This document shows positions 1 through 11,060 of a DNA stretch of 64,000 nucleotides, in pieces; position 1 is the first letter of the stretch, and every line of letters begins with the position of its first letter. The stretch is taken from contig NC_087252.1 in NCBI RefSeq assembly GCF_037042905.1, positions 3,905,501 to 3,969,500 on the forward strand. Reading direction: 5' to 3'. Position numbers and translations under genes: made by a program. This stretch comes from Lytechinus pictus (taxonomy: Eukaryota; Echinodermata; Echinoidea; Temnopleuroida; Toxopneustidae). Under the pieces are notes generated by a model. The model searched no databases, was not told where the DNA came from, and worked only from the letters and a program-made list of their open reading frames with translations.

Positions 1-84
1 ATTCCAGAGGTGAACCACCGCCATTTAATTCCTGGGCTAAAACAAACCATGATGGAGAGGTCATATATAACATAACACTTTCAG
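1..84 (+). CDS. Ig domain exon, first half (partial at window edge)
   Basis: The frame starting at base 3 gives SRGEPPPFNSWAKTNHDGE and continues to a TCA G/GTAAAC donor at 84/85 in phase 1. The G-x-P-P-x-x-x-W-x-K-x-x-D-G pattern is the B-C-C' region of an I-set Ig domain. The N-terminal part, including the first disulfide Cys, lies left of base 1, so the exon is cut by the window edge. Confidence 0.8.
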
Positions 85-3000
85 GTAAACATTTTGAAGC
101 GATCATGATTTCGTGCTTTTTATCTTTATTAAATCTCCTTTAAACTTTGTTGTTAAGTTTATGTTACTTCTACCAACCCATCAAACCTGCCTACAATGAA
201 ATTGAATTATTGGAATCATAATCCATGCATATTTTGTTCACTCAACACCATAATTATATGCTTTGTAAAGCTGAAGTTTTTGAGTAAGTTTCAGACCTCA
301 TTTCTCTTTGTTCTTGTTACCCCCCCCCCCCCCCCCGTGATATTCTCCTTATTCAATCAAGTGGTTACTTAGGTTTTACTTCATCAAGTGCGAAGTGACA
401 TATCATTTCATAGCTCATTCTAACGGCATTGAAGACTATGCTTCACGGACAAATATAAATAATTTGACGAAATTTGATTTGTTCTTATGTACTTGATCTA
501 AGGGAGATGTGAAATAAGTTTTGGCAAGCCGGTTATGTTTTTCTTTCCGAAAGTTAAAGTCAATTCAAGCAATTATTTCTTTTTTGTTAACTTGGTTTTA
601 TCTTTTATATACACTTCCTCTGTATTTGTAAATCGAGGGTGTGTGTGAATGTGGTTTTAGGCGTGTGTACGTGTGTGCATTACGATTTGTCAAGGGCGTA
701 TAGGCTGGTTTGAGTATTGGGGGTGCACATCCTGGGGAGGTGGAACTAAAGTGGTATGGGGGGTGCACATCCTGGGGAGATGGAACTAGAGTGGTATGGG
801 GGGTGCACATCTTGGGGAGATGGAACTAAAGTGGTATGGGGGTGCACATCTTGGGGAGGTGGAACTAAAGTGGTATGGGGTGCACACCTTTGGGAGGTGG
901 GACTAAAGTTTGGAAAAATCAGCTGCTGAAAGCTTAAAGGGTACGAATCTCGTTTTGCTTGCCAGTTTCGGAACTTCTCTGCCTACGCCCTTGCCGTAGG
1001 TGGGTGTGAAGGAGGGCTGCATGCGTTTGTATGGCTATTCAATTTCTTTTTCATATTTGAATTCTTCGGGGGGGGGGATTTGTTTTGTATTAGCATGAGA
1101 GATGTTTTTGTAAGCATTTAATGTGCATTTGTCTGAGGGTCTTCAGACAGAACCTCTTAAAAAAGAGTGATACTCAGAATTGGATAGGCTAGCCTGCATA
1201 AAGAAGACAGTTTATATATGAATAAAACAATCCAATGTATTTCTTAGTTTTTTTTTCTCCATTTTTTGCAGAGAAGAAATCGAATGGAAATTTAACGTTA
1301 ACTAACGTATCAAGAACGCAGAGTGGAATATATAGATGCCAGTCCAGTAACACATATGGAAATGATACGACAGATGTGGAACTTGAAGTACAATGTAAGT
1401 TATTACATGACTATCTTAAAGATTTATGCTTCTGTTATATTGTGTTGATGTTGTAAGCTCGCTTTTAACAAGTTGAAGAGGTTGTATGTTTTGCTAAATA
1501 CGTCCATCCTGTTTAATGGAAATTAAATACTTAAATTAAATCAGATTCCTTTATTTAGAGCACCCAGCTGCTAAGATGTGCTTTAATAAATAATGTATTT
1601 GAAATATTGTTAGAGATTTTTCAATATTTTCAATATAGAAAGCTGTAAAAATGTTTTCCCCAAATGCCCAGATGCCCCAGAAGTACTAACCTACCAAACT
1701 GACATCCGGGCTGCTCCTGGCGAGGCACTTTCAATTGTTTGTAACGTCACAGCTTTGCCCGAGCCTCTGGATTTCTATTGGTTAAAGGATGACGTCAGAA
1801 TCAAAGATGGCGACGAAGATGATGAGGGGTCGATCCCTAACGCGTAAGATGATATGTAATTGATGATGCATTGCAGCTTTTACTGTCAGAGCAACGAAAA
1901 GGACTCCAGACCGACCAAATCTATATTACGTTATTTCCTGTGACACGTCCATCGGTCGGTTTGGAATATTTCTTGCCCGTGAGACTGTAGCCTTATTATT
2001 AGCAATTATGCACAACAACAAACAAAATATGTGCTAATTTGTCACTTACAGAGGTTGCAGAATCCAGTGACTGCACTTCAGAGTGCTGATTTTCTAGTTC
2101 AATGTGAATTACTACATAAACAGTACAAGGGGAGGATCCAGGATTTTTCAAAGGGGAGGGGGTACATTTTTCCGAGGAAAAATTTGACAAGCAAAAAAAA
2201 AAGAAAAGGATAAAAAAAGGTTTTTAACCCAAAATTAAGGATATTGAGTCCCCGGAAAAATTAACAAGCAAGGTCGTGCACTTAAAAAAAAGGGGGCACA
2301 CTTCTGTTTTAACGGTATTTTACATTAAACATTTTAATTTTGCTTCTCAAAAGGGGGCACGGGCCGGCTGTGCCCCCCCCCCCCCCCAGTGAACACTAAG
2401 AACTATAAAAGCTTGTCAGTTAAGTGCTTAATTAACACTTCATTTTCTAACGTGTATTTGCTTAATTTTTTTCCATAAATAAAAGTGACACTGCTTGCTG
2501 TACTAATATTTGATATTTTGACATCTAATTTCTTTTTATTTGCTTACTTTTATCAGGATCTCCCTGTCATGTTTCCCCACTTTTACTCGGTAAGTAGGCT
2601 TAAACATTTCATTTTCTAATTCATTTCTTGCTCGATATGTCCAACAAATAATGTCGCAATCGAACCAATGAAACAGACTAAAAAAACGAGTTTGCCCATG
2701 ACATAATGTAATAGTTTTGATCAATCAATCTAGGTTGCGTTTCATCAACTTTTGTCGTCAGACAAGTTGTCGGATCTAGCCACTTTCCTTGATTTTGATT
2801 GGTTGGGTAGAATTGTCACTATGGTAACTGCATATAAAACAAAGTTTATTGGATAAAACGACCGACAAGTTTATTCATAAAATTCTCAACGCAAGCTGTC
2901 GGTTTCGTTGGTGCGACTTTATAACACTCTAAAAAAAACGGTAAAAAGACTAGTTAATTGGGTCAGCTGGGTGCAACTGTTATTCTAGTCATATTTGACT

Positions 3001-4558
3001 ATTTTCTAGTCGTATTTTACTAGAACAGAGTTATATCTAACTAGAATACCTATGTCAGAAATGTGACTATAGCAGTTGCACCCAGCTGACTACTTGTCTT
3101 GTCAATTTGACTGATTTGTTGTAAAAGTTTAACGTTATAATTTAGATATTCTACGTCTAAAATGTTATTTCTTCATTTTATTGTGATGTGTGATTTGGCA
3201 TCACGATTATGTTGCAATCAAGTGTCAGTCATGAGTATACTTTTAAAGCAATAAACTTTAATTTCTAAGATTTACTTCTTTGAATGTTGTTATTATTATT
3301 ATTATTATTAAAAATTATTTGTTCATACAAGTCTATATCTCTTTATTTTTTCTATTTATTTCATGCTTATAAAATGGTATGTATCCAATTAATATAATAT
3401 ATGCAGTCTGTACAAACAAATTGCGTCTTCGGATGGAATTCTTCATACCCAGTTATTAGTATCAAACTGAAAATAATTGGACATAGCAATACAACCTACA
3501 TCAGTGGGTTAAGGACCCCAATACCAAGTGACCCATATCAAACTAAATAGCGATAACATCCCCCTAAGGAAATACGTTTTAAGTGCCGTAAGAAATGAGT
3601 AATGTCGGCTGGGCGGCTACGTCTATACTCCCTTTCTGAATTTAAGTTACAGGACAGCTATTGGATGATGATCTATTTAAGTATCGCGAGTAAGAAGGGG
3701 CGTATCTAAGATTGAAAAATACAAGAGCATATATTTATGATAATCAATAAAAATTCGAACAAAAAAAAATCATTTAACCAGATATATGCAAAGACAAGAC
3801 GCGTCCCCTGATGTGTGCCCTGGCTTTTTTCACTATCTTATCCAACTACTGCAAGGTCCAATATCTGGAGGCTTTTCCTTTATGATAATGATTTCTTTAT
3901 AAAATTTGCCACTCTGCTTTTTGATGCAACTCTTCCTCTTGTCGTTTGCTTTGCTGGCTTGTATCATGTCCATGTAGTCGTCAGTTTCAAAGTGACTTTA
4001 ATAACCTGATTCTCCTAATTTAACTCGGGTTAAAATCTATAATGTTTATTAAACATGTTTAAACATTTTTTGACCATAAATATATAGAAATGCTTGATTT
4101 CATCCTCTATATTCAATACCAATGGCAAAAGACGTGTAAAATAATCAACTACAATATACATGTAGGGCCAATATAAACTCTTATTTCATGATCAAATTAT
4201 TCCATGGGTACACCTAGATACACTGAATAAAAATGATAGTGCATGTTAATCCAGACTTTTAATGATAACGTATGATAATTTCACTATTCACACCAAGTTC
4301 ACTAACCTTCATCCATCATTTAATCCATCTCGTCTATTATTTAAAATTCGGCATCAACTAATTTTTATCACATTTACTTCTTATTACAATTACAAATTAC
4401 AATTCATTATATTACTTTTTTTTTCTTCCACCAAATTGATTATTAAGCCTATACACAAATCTCCGAAATTAATAATGATAATTTTATTCTGCTGATGTTG
4501 AAGATTTATTTTTATTTTGGGGGGTATTTTCGGCCTCATATTTCAATCATGCTATATA

Positions 4559-4605
<47 letters not shown>

Positions 4606-7600
4606 ATATCTCATTACGTATTGGTGTATTTATGTGGTTTTTTATTTGTAAATAGATTCTTACGATTCAGATTATGCTGCGAAAAGATCTTAAGATGAAA
4701 TACTATTATTTTCATTGATATCAGAACTTTATTTTACTTTATCAGAACTTGAATTTATATCTTGATGTATAGGTTTGTGATATTTAGGCTAGATCCAAGT
4801 AAGGACTACGGAATTTACACATGCGTAGCGACAAACCAAGTTGGCACATCTACAGCAACAGTAAACATAAACGGTGAGGAGTTTACCTTCTGTATCTTCC
4901 ATGTCTTCGTGTGGAAATAAGATTATTAAATAAAGGAAAAGTCCACCTCAATAAAAAGTTGAATAAAAGAGAAAATATCCAACAAGCTTAACACTGAAAA
5001 TTTCATCAAATTCGGATGTAAAATAAGAAAGTTATGACATTATTGAATTTCGCTTAATTTCACAAAATAGTTATATGCACATCCTGGTCGGTATGCAAAT
5101 GTGGGAACTGATGTCTATCACTCAATCACTATTTCGTTTGTATTTTATTATACGGAACATGAAAAAACTCTAATTTTCTCCTCATTGTACTGTGAAACAA
5201 AGTTTTATTTTTTAAAGTGGAATTAGCACTGTTTAACATTTATGGTTCAGTCAAGTCGGTCCATATTGTCAAATCTGCAAAAATTGAAATACTGTATATT
5301 AAATTCAAACAATAAAAAAGAAGAGAAATAGTGAGTGAGGGACATCTTCGAGTCTCTCATTTGCATGTGACTAAATTGTGCACATAACTTTGTGAAAAAT
5401 AAGCGGAAATTTAAAATGTAACTTTCTTATTTTACATCCGATTTTGATTTTTTAAAATGGCATTATGCTTATCTGATTTTTCTCTATTGAATAAAATCAA
5501 CATTTTTCTGAGGTGGACTTAACCTTTAACTAATTATTAATGATTTTGACTACAAACTAATCTTTCAACCCATTTTAAAATGGTACAGTTACCCTTCGAG
5601 ATAAAAGAGACTATCACTCTGTCTATCAATATGTAGATAATCTCGACAGGCCTAACCTTAATTGTAAATAATGGTTGATTAACAGTAAACTGGTAGATTT
5701 GCGAAAATGTCACTAAAGCTAAATGCAGTCGTAATATCAACAGTAATAGTTGAGTTGCTGTTTATTTTCGGGTGGTGGAAAAAGTAGTAGCAGAAGTAGC
5801 GATGGTAACTGCTGATGTGCATCCTTTCACATCATCATCTCCGTCGTCGTGATCGACGTCTTCATCAATGATATGATGATTATATGATGAAGATGATGAT
5901 GATGATGATCCTCGTCATCGCAGTCATCTACGTCGTCATCATAATCGTCATCATCGTGATCGTCATCACAATAATTAAAATAGATGATCACGATCATTTT
6001 AAAATCATTATCGCCATCGTCGTCATCACCATCTTTATCAACAATCATCATCGTCATCATTTAAGTAGTTGATATGATGATGACCAGCATTATGTAAATA
6101 ATATTGATGAAAATTACGATGACAAAGATTAGTGTATGATGATCACCATCGTCATCATCTTCTTCATCAACATCATCATCAACATCATCATCATCATCAT
6201 CATTATCATCATCATCCTCATCATTATCATCATCATCACCATCATCACATTCTTCATCATCATCATCATCATCACCGTCATCATCATGAGTGCCATTACC
6301 ATTTATTGTCACCTGTCAGGTCGCCCTCCAGCTCCAGTGATACTGGAGGATGAAACACAAGGTCGCTATGGTCGTTTTCACACCTTGGTATGGTCTCCAT
6401 ACTCGGAAACAGAAAGCGATAACTCCCAGCTGACTGATATTCCTATATCACGATACCTCATCCAATATCAACGACAAGATGTAGAGGTGAATTTCCCGGG
6501 TTTTTTTTTTCGTTTGTTTGTTTGTTTGTTTTTTCTTGGGGGGGGGGGTATTACAAAGTGGACACCATACACATGGACCACGTAAAAGGTGTTCTTTATC
6601 ACGACCAGGTGATAGTCGCGAGTAGAGTGGATAGGGTTTCAATTTTTCAAGATCAGGGGATCGTTTCATCAATATTTTCATCCGACAAGTTGTCAGATCT
6701 TACATCTTTCAATGATTTTGATTGGCTGATAGGCACTGTTCCTATGATAAAGTGGGACTTGTCGGATAAAACGTCCGACAAGTCCTTTCATGAAATGCCC
6801 CCCAGGTAAAAGAAAAGGTATGATAAAATATTTCCAATGATATGAAAATACAACGACTAATAGGGACGGCCCTGTGGGGTATCCATCTTATTGTTTATAA
6901 ACGAATACGCAATATTCATAATTAAATCTAGTTTGAATAGATTAATATTTAAAGTTATCTCGACAATAGTCCAGGGGCCGTTTCATAAAGCTCAGTTCGT
7001 AAGTTAAGAGCGACTTTAAGAACGACTGGTGAACCTTTCTTACGCGCTAGATACTCACCAATGAACATTAATGGTGAGTATCATTTACCATAAGAAAGGA
7101 TCACCAGTCGTTCTTAAAGTCGCTCTTAACTTACGAACAGTTTTATGAAACACCCATGACAGAATCAAGGGCTTTTTGCCTATTTGTGTTGCGTTAGTCA
7201 TTCTCATCGAAACAAATGAATTTTCCATTTTTATTTGATTTTTCTTTCTTATTAAGAAAATCTCAAACTCGCGGGAACTCGATGAAATCAATGAAGTGTC
7301 TGTGAGATGGCCCGACGAGGCCCTTTCAGCAGCACCGGGCAGACACGGGTCGTTTGTCCTGGAGAACCTGATTGAGAATAGCTCCTACGTGGGTCTGCTT
7401 TGTCCTGGGAACGACTACGGTCTGGGAGATTGTACCCCTTTCACTTTCACGACGTCAGACGGTAAACGAAGAAACGTTTTGTTTTATAAGGTTCATTCAG
7501 GGGCGGATCCCGGATTTTCCAAGGTCTTCACTTGCAAAGGGGGGGGGCACACTTCTGTTTTGACGGCATTTTTACCATTTTTACAGTACAAATTTTAATT

Positions 7601-9187
7601 TTACTTCTCAAAGAGGGGGGGGGGGTGGGCAAGGGTGTGCCCCCCTGGATCTGCCAGTGAATATCGATCTAATGTGTAATGCCTTGTTTGCATTGGGTCA
7701 ACGATCATCGTAGGATGGTCGTATGATGATCGTATCCTGCTCTTCGTGATCACCATAATGTGATACGGTGATGGTATGATGTTCGTATGGATTCACGATG
7801 ATGATAAGGTTGCGGTCTTGTTTAGCTAAGAGTTTTCTTCAAGTTTGTTCAATATCGTAGGATGGTATAGCACTTAAACACATAGGGACCTGCGATCAGC
7901 GCAGGACATCGTACAATGTAAGGGCATCGTGTGATCAGTGAAAGGCTTATTGCAACGTAGGGACATAGCACGATATCTACGGCCTCTGCATGGCTCGATC
8001 TGTGACCCAGTCTACGATGCCAAAAAGGGAAATCTTACGAAGACCGTAAATAGGGCCTAATATGTTAAGCTAAACACGAAGATAGTAGCCAATAGCTACA
8101 TACGATACCATCACAAATCGGACCCACCCAACCCAACATGATCGTAGCAAATGTAAAACTTCCAAAGTAAATTTGACGGTGTTATTTCTCAGGTAAAAGG
8201 AATTAAGAAAACGCATGTCTAATACTTGTCAATTTTCAATTTCCTAATTTTGGATTTGATACATTCTCTTCTAAAATGTATCTAGTCCGAAAGTCTAAAA
8301 CATTGTTTTGAAGATGGCATTAGGAAGTTTTTCATAGGCAAACATCACACAACAGTTGGCTGGCTGTTGTGTTACCCTTCTGTATTGTTGAAGAAACATG
8401 AATAACTTATCATGGCATTATCATTATCCTCTTAATGATACGATAATATTCTCTCCTCGAAAAAAAATGAAGACATATTCATTTTTTGTCTTATTGACAT
8501 GTTTTACCCACAGTTGTAGAAAAACGTCCACCGGAACCTATTTCTGAAATTGAATGCGTTGGTAAGTGTTACACCCCTGCGAGAACCCCCCCCCCTCCCC
8601 CCTCTCTCTCTCTCTATCTCTCTCTCTCTTTTTTTGTGGGGGGGGGGGTCTTCAATCATCAATGCGTAGATCTGCCCCTTTTCGTGCCAATCATACTCAT
8701 TTAGGAATAGTTGTTTAATTTTGTCATTTTTTATATTTTATAAAATAGACAAAGAAGTTCTCCTATGTTAATGATTTATTTTTAGTAGATAATGTTTAGT
8801 ATTAATAATTTTTCAAATTTTAATATCATTCCGTATGAAAATATTTTTGGAGTAAAAAATCAAACCAAATTTCTAGCAAGTTTCATTATTTACACAATAC
8901 AAAATTGATTGAGATGATATGTCAAAGTAAAAAATATATATTTTCAATTCTTTATTGTGTCAAGAGTCTTAAAGTAAATATAAAAATATTAAAACAACCC
9001 CTTAAACTGTTTTTTCTTAAGCAAAATTAAATCACTATGTCTCCCATATATGCATTATTCTACTCTAGGTGCAGGTCCATGTAAGGGGGTGTGGCTTCCG
9101 AATACGGCTGCTGTGAGAGATTCACATGTTACCATGGTTACAATATCAACAGGCTTCATAGTTTGGTTATTGATGACATCATTATGA
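1..9187 (+). CDS. Ig/FN3 cell-surface protein gene, 3' part (8 exons)
   Basis: Exons 1-84, 1272-1394, 1672-1843, 4773-4873, 6320-6486, 7257-7461, 8514-8561 and 9069-9187 join into one open frame of 338 residues plus TGA. Every junction is AG/GT and the phases agree (1,1,2,1,0,1,1). Domain order: second half of an Ig domain, a complete Ig domain split over two exons, one FN3 domain split over two exons, a short Cys-containing stalk, and a 19-residue hydrophobic C-terminus. Ig plus FN3 is the layout of neural and adhesion IgSF proteins. The absence of any residue after the hydrophobic segment suggests a GPI-anchor signal rather than a type I membrane protein with a cytoplasmic tail (inference). 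The 5' end, signal peptide and further Ig domains lie left of the window. I cannot name an orthologue. Confidence 0.85.
718..915. repeat. 42-bp minisatellite, about 5 copies
   Basis: Five consecutive imperfect units of about 42 bp, each with GGTGCACATC, TGGGGAG and GGAACTAAAGTGGTATGG blocks. It lies in the intron between exons 1-84 and 1272-1394. Units differ by C/T, A/G and small G-run length changes. A poly-C run (320-336) is the only other notable item in this intron; I see no exon in it. Confidence 0.85.
1272..1394 (+). CDS. Ig domain exon, second half
   Basis: The acceptor TTTTTTGCAG/AG and donor CAA T/GTAAGT are both strong. The frame reads GNLTLTNVSRTQSGIYRCQ and ends with a VELEVQ-type G strand. 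L-x-L-x-N-V-x-x-x-x-x-G-x-Y-x-C is the E-F strand signature with the second disulfide Cys of an Ig domain. Phase 1 in and phase 1 out makes a shuffling-competent module together with the preceding exon. Confidence 0.88.
1672..1843 (+). CDS. Second Ig domain exon, first half
   Basis: The acceptor is CCCAG at 1667-1671 and the donor GC/GTAAGA at 1843/1844 (phase 2). The frame contains APGEALSIVCNV (B strand Cys) and LDFYWLKDDVRI (C strand Trp), the core pair of an Ig fold. An acidic GDEDDE stretch follows. Reading through the donor would hit TAA at once, which supports splicing here. Confidence 0.85.
2126..2390. mobile_element. Decayed hAT-like TIR element, GGATCCAGG family
   Basis: It begins with a GGGGAGGATCCAGGATTT block and ends in a poly-C run followed by CAGTG. 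The same body (GGGGGCACACTTCTGTTTT and a poly-G/C end) recurs at 7498-7656. Ends are degenerate and I could not fix a target duplication. Confidence 0.5.
2945..3100. repeat. Hairpin MITE-like inverted repeat
   Basis: GTCAGCTGGGTGCAACTG at 2962 is answered by its reverse complement ending at 3090. Homology extends outward (AAGACTAG against CTTGTCTT) and inward through TCTAGT-rich sequence. It has no coding potential. The size and symmetry fit a foldback MITE. Confidence 0.65.
4773..4873 (+). CDS. Second Ig domain exon, second half
   Basis: The acceptor TGTATAG lies at 4766-4772 and the donor AAC G/GTGAGG at 4873/4874. The phase 2 entry completes the codon left open at 1843. The frame reads RLDPSKDYGIYTCVATNQVG, the canonical L-D-x-x-x-x-D-x-G-x-Y-x-C-x-A-x-N-x-x-G signature that closes an I-set Ig domain. 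An alternative acceptor TTTAG at 4786 would remove a few residues. Confidence 0.88.
4930..5529. mobile_element. TTAA-type MITE, family B (intronic copy)
   Basis: Inverted ends AAAGGAAAAGTCCACCTCA and GAGGTGGACTTAACCTTTAA, with TTAA at the right end and a mutated copy at the left. The inner arms (AAATTTCATCAAATTCGG and its inverse) are shared with copies at 38,071 and 49,358. About 600 bp and non-coding. Confidence 0.75.
5822..6292. repeat. ATC/CATCAT microsatellite blocks
   Basis: Two ATC-rich blocks (5822-6060 and 6131-6292) in the intron before the FN3 exon. The 149-residue frame across them is His/Ile runs from the repeat; only its end, from 6320, is real exon. The second block stops about 28 bp before the splice acceptor. 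Confidence 0.9.
6320..6486 (+). CDS. FN3 domain exon, first half
   Basis: The acceptor ACCTGTCAG lies at 6311-6319 and the donor GTAGAG/GTGAAT at 6486/6487 (phase 0). The frame starts with a Pro-rich linker (RPPAPVIL), then FHTLVWSPYS with the FN3 B-strand Trp and ISRYLIQYQRQ with the C-strand Tyr. The FN3 domain is unusually interrupted between strands C and C', as many animal FN3 domains are. Confidence 0.83.
6535..6640. mobile_element. Remnant of the 13,648-type TIR element
   Basis: After a poly-G run, the sequence AAGTGGACACCATACACATGG followed by ACCACGTAAAAGG-like and TTTATCACGA resembles the left end of the complete element at 13,648-14,198. No second end is visible, so this is a decayed fragment. 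Confidence 0.4.
6656..6806. repeat. Small inverted-repeat MITE
   Basis: GATCGTTTCATCAATATTTT and CATCCGACAAGTTGTC at the left are mirrored by GTCCGACAAGTCCTTTCATG near 6775-6795. A related copy lies at 2735-2895. No coding potential. Confidence 0.55.
6968..7158. mobile_element. Hairpin MITE (GTTTCATAAA ends)
   Basis: A near-perfect palindrome: GGGCCGTTTCATAAAGCTC...CGTAAGTTAAGAGCGAC on the left and its inverse, ending TTTTATGAAACACCC, on the right, with stems of about 65 bp around a short spacer. It sits in the intron between the two FN3 exons. Confidence 0.75.
7257..7461 (+). CDS. FN3 domain exon, second half
   Basis: The acceptor TTATTAAG lies at 7249-7256 (phase 0 entry) and the donor GAC G/GTAAAC at 7461/7462 (phase 1). 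The frame contains SFVLENLIENSSYVGLLCPG and NDYGLGDCTPFTF. This matches the FN3 E-F-G pattern L-x-x-L-x-x-x-x-x-Y-x-x-x-x-x-x-N-x-x-G, with two extra Cys that could pair. Confidence 0.85.
7498..7656. mobile_element. Short hAT-like element, CAGGGGCGGATC ends
   Basis: It starts CAGGGGCGGATCCCGGATTT and ends GGATCTGCCAG, with a long G/C homopolymer inside. It begins 37 bp after the exon end, inside the intron. Related ends are found at 2126 and at 12,466-13,125. Confidence 0.55.
7657..8513. other. Intron sequence, no feature recognised
   Basis: The stretch at 7690-7990 is rich in ATCGTA/CGATGAT words, suggesting another decayed inverted-repeat element, but I could not define ends. The remainder up to the acceptor at 8513 is unique AT-rich intron. 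Confidence 0.5.
8514..8561 (+). CDS. 48-nt stalk exon
   Basis: The acceptor TTTTACCCACAG ends at 8513 and the donor GCGTTG/GTAAGT follows at 8562. Entry and exit are both phase 1, so the exon keeps the frame whether included or skipped. It encodes EKRPPEPISEIECVG, a charged, Pro-rich linker with one Cys between the FN3 domain and the membrane anchor. Cassette use is possible but unproven. Confidence 0.72.
9069..9187 (+). CDS. Terminal exon: hydrophobic anchor and stop
   Basis: The acceptor is TACTCTAG at 9061-9068. The frame reads GPCKGVWLPNTAAVRDSH and then VTMVTISTGFIVWLLMTSL before TGA at 9185-9187. The last 19 residues are hydrophobic and directly precede the stop. This fits a GPI-attachment signal with a small-residue region (NTAA or DS) upstream. 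A type I transmembrane anchor with no cytosolic tail is the alternative. Confidence 0.8.
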
Positions 9188-9416
9188 TCACAGTGAACTA
9201 TTATAGTTTATTCATTAATTAATTTATTTATTGACGTGTCTATCTCTGTTAATTCATGTATTTATTTATTTTTAACCCGAATTTATTACAAGTTCCTTTT
9301 TTATGCAGGTTCCCTCATATCATATTATTTAAAATTGTCGTTGATTTCAAATCTTTGTATTGTTAAATTTAAATAAATGATGCCATGTCTGATTTGTGCA
9401 CCATGTTAATTCTTCT
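9188..9416 (+). other. Probable 3' UTR with polyadenylation signal
   Basis: AATAAA at 9372-9377 lies 185 bp after the stop and is followed by a GT-containing stretch. It is the first good poly(A) signal after the CDS. A second cluster of AATAAA words at about 9620 lies beyond a MITE. Confidence 0.5.
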
Positions 9417-9575
9417 GGGGCCCGTTTCATAAAGGACTTGCAACTGTTGTAACTTTGCCATTATGGAAACTACCATGGAAACCCTGCTTGTGATTGGCTG
9501 CTGAGCCCTGTTACCATGGTAGTTGCCATAATGGCAAAGTTACAACAGTTGCAAGTCCTTTATGAAACGGGCCCC
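9417..9575. mobile_element. 159-bp palindromic MITE
   Basis: GGGGCCCGTTTCATAAAGG at 9417 is perfectly answered by CCTTTATGAAACGGGCCCC ending at 9575. The stem of about 50 bp continues through GCAACTGTTGTAACTTTGCC and its inverse, then CTACCATGG/CCATGGTAG. A related but diverged element lies at about 32,588-32,705. Confidence 0.85.
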
Positions 9576-10215
9576 TGATGTTGTTTTTGTATTATGCTCA
9601 AAATTATGTGAAATATGTAAAATAAAATAAAATATCAGATTGTGTGTACAGAAAATTAAACAGTGCTCTTAATATTTACTGTTGTAGCTCCTGTACCCCC
9701 CCCCCCCCCGATGTAGGCTAATGGCTTCGATTACCCATTAAAGATTATAATTTCTAAATCAATCATACCATATTCCTTGTTGCTAGGCCTACATGACTCC
9801 CCTGTAACGAAATTTATTTCAGCAATTATTATCTTACACACTAAATTAGTAGTCAATCATATTTTGATATTAGAGGACAAAATTTTAATACATATAACAC
9901 TAAAATACTATGAATACCTGGGGATATGATATCATTAGCTCACACGTTGCATATTTGTATAAATTGTCGCACCAAACACTTGTCCAACTCTAAAATGTCA
10001 CAACCTTGTGATTCCCCATCCATTTTTAAATGAAATTCTGAGTGTCCCCTTTATCTTATTGTACACTATCACTGGATCCTACTAGAATTCCTTGTAGTAT
10101 CCACGCAGTCTAAAAAATCAAACAGTCTTCGCTCTTCATTCTGGTGTATCCCTTATTTTCGTCCATTTACTTTCAAAGGGAACATGTCCTTTTTGCCCTA
10201 TAGTTTGATACCCCT
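9576..10215. other. Intergenic, no gene seen
   Basis: AT-rich sequence with (AAATA)-type words near 9615 that resemble a non-LTR retrotransposon tail, and a poly-C run at 9698-9709. No credible ORF. Confidence 0.5.
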
Positions 10216-10469
10216 ACACTAAAAAAATATTGGGTAAAAATGCTCCATGAGGGTAATTATGTGTCCAACCAACATTGGGCATTTATTTTGGGCATTTTTA
10301 TTTATCCAGTGTGATGAAAAATTTGCCCTTTTTATAGTAATTGCTGCCTATCTTTTACAACCTTACTGGACAATATTCCAGCATTGGGTAAAATATTGCC
10401 CCAAATTGGTTGGACACATAATTACCATCGTGCTGGTTAAAAGTTTACCCAATATCTTTTTTACAGTGT
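10216..10469. mobile_element. MITE with CACTRWAAAAA ends
   Basis: The left arm starts CACTAAAAAAATATTGGGTA. The right arm is its inverse, ending TACCCAATATCTTTTTTACAGTG. GTAATTATGTGTCCAACCA is repeated inside both arms in inverse orientation. About 254 bp, non-coding. Confidence 0.75.
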
Positions 10470-10779
10470 ATCGCATTTAAACGATGTATTTGATATGGGG
10501 CGGTGCCCATCTATTTTGCAGTACACCCCCCGCGATACAAGGGGAACATTGGGGGAGTTTATATTATTTGGTTTTATTAACACTATCATGCTATATCTTA
10601 CTCAAATTTGTTACTTCTCTTGTCACCAGTGCCATCCCTTCTTTCTGCTTTTCTCCCTTTTCTCAGTTTGTAAAACGAAATTGCTTCAATTTTCCTCCTA
10701 ATTTTGAAATTGCACGTATTGCAAAAAAAAGTGTGTAGGGCCTACTTAATCATGTTAAAGGAAAATCTACAAAATTACC

Positions 10780-11060
10780 AGGGTTTGTGTGCGTGGGTGT
10801 ATGTGTGTATGCTTATGTGTTTGCATTTATACCTGCTGATGAAGTTTGTTTGTATTTTGTTAGTTTTCTGTTTGTAATTGTAAATTTTGGAATGCTATTC
10901 TTTTGGGGGCCATTCTCTACTAGCAGTTTGCTTTTTAATGGTCCTAGCCATATTTTGTACTATTTATTGCCTAATTATGTACACTGTATGATTTGTATAT
11001 ACATATTTTTATGGTTGAATAAATTGAATTGAATTGAAATTGAATTGAAGTAATTGAAGT
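10780..11060 (+). mobile_element. Probable LINE 3' tail (CR1/L2-like)
   Basis: The region ends in ATGGTTGAATAAATTGAATT followed by further TTGAA/TGAAT units. Short tandem TTGAAT-type tails are how CR1/L2-like non-LTR elements end. The upstream GT-rich untranslated-like sequence fits, but no reverse transcriptase frame is present. Family assignment is inference. Confidence 0.4.

Larger units (their letters stand above)
1844..4772. other. Intron (2.9 kb) with transposon remnants
   Basis: No exon-like frame is visible. Contents: a decayed GGATCCAGG-type element (about 2126-2390), a hairpin remnant near 2735-2895 related to 6656-6806, a 156-bp inverted repeat at 2945-3100, (TTA)n at 3288-3310 and (TA)n at 4553-4602. 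The rest is AT-rich unique sequence. Confidence 0.7.

Noticed and set aside
6136..6585. 149-codon frame as one exon
   Set aside because: The first part is ATC repeat and the last part intron; only 6320-6486 has splice sites and FN3 residues.
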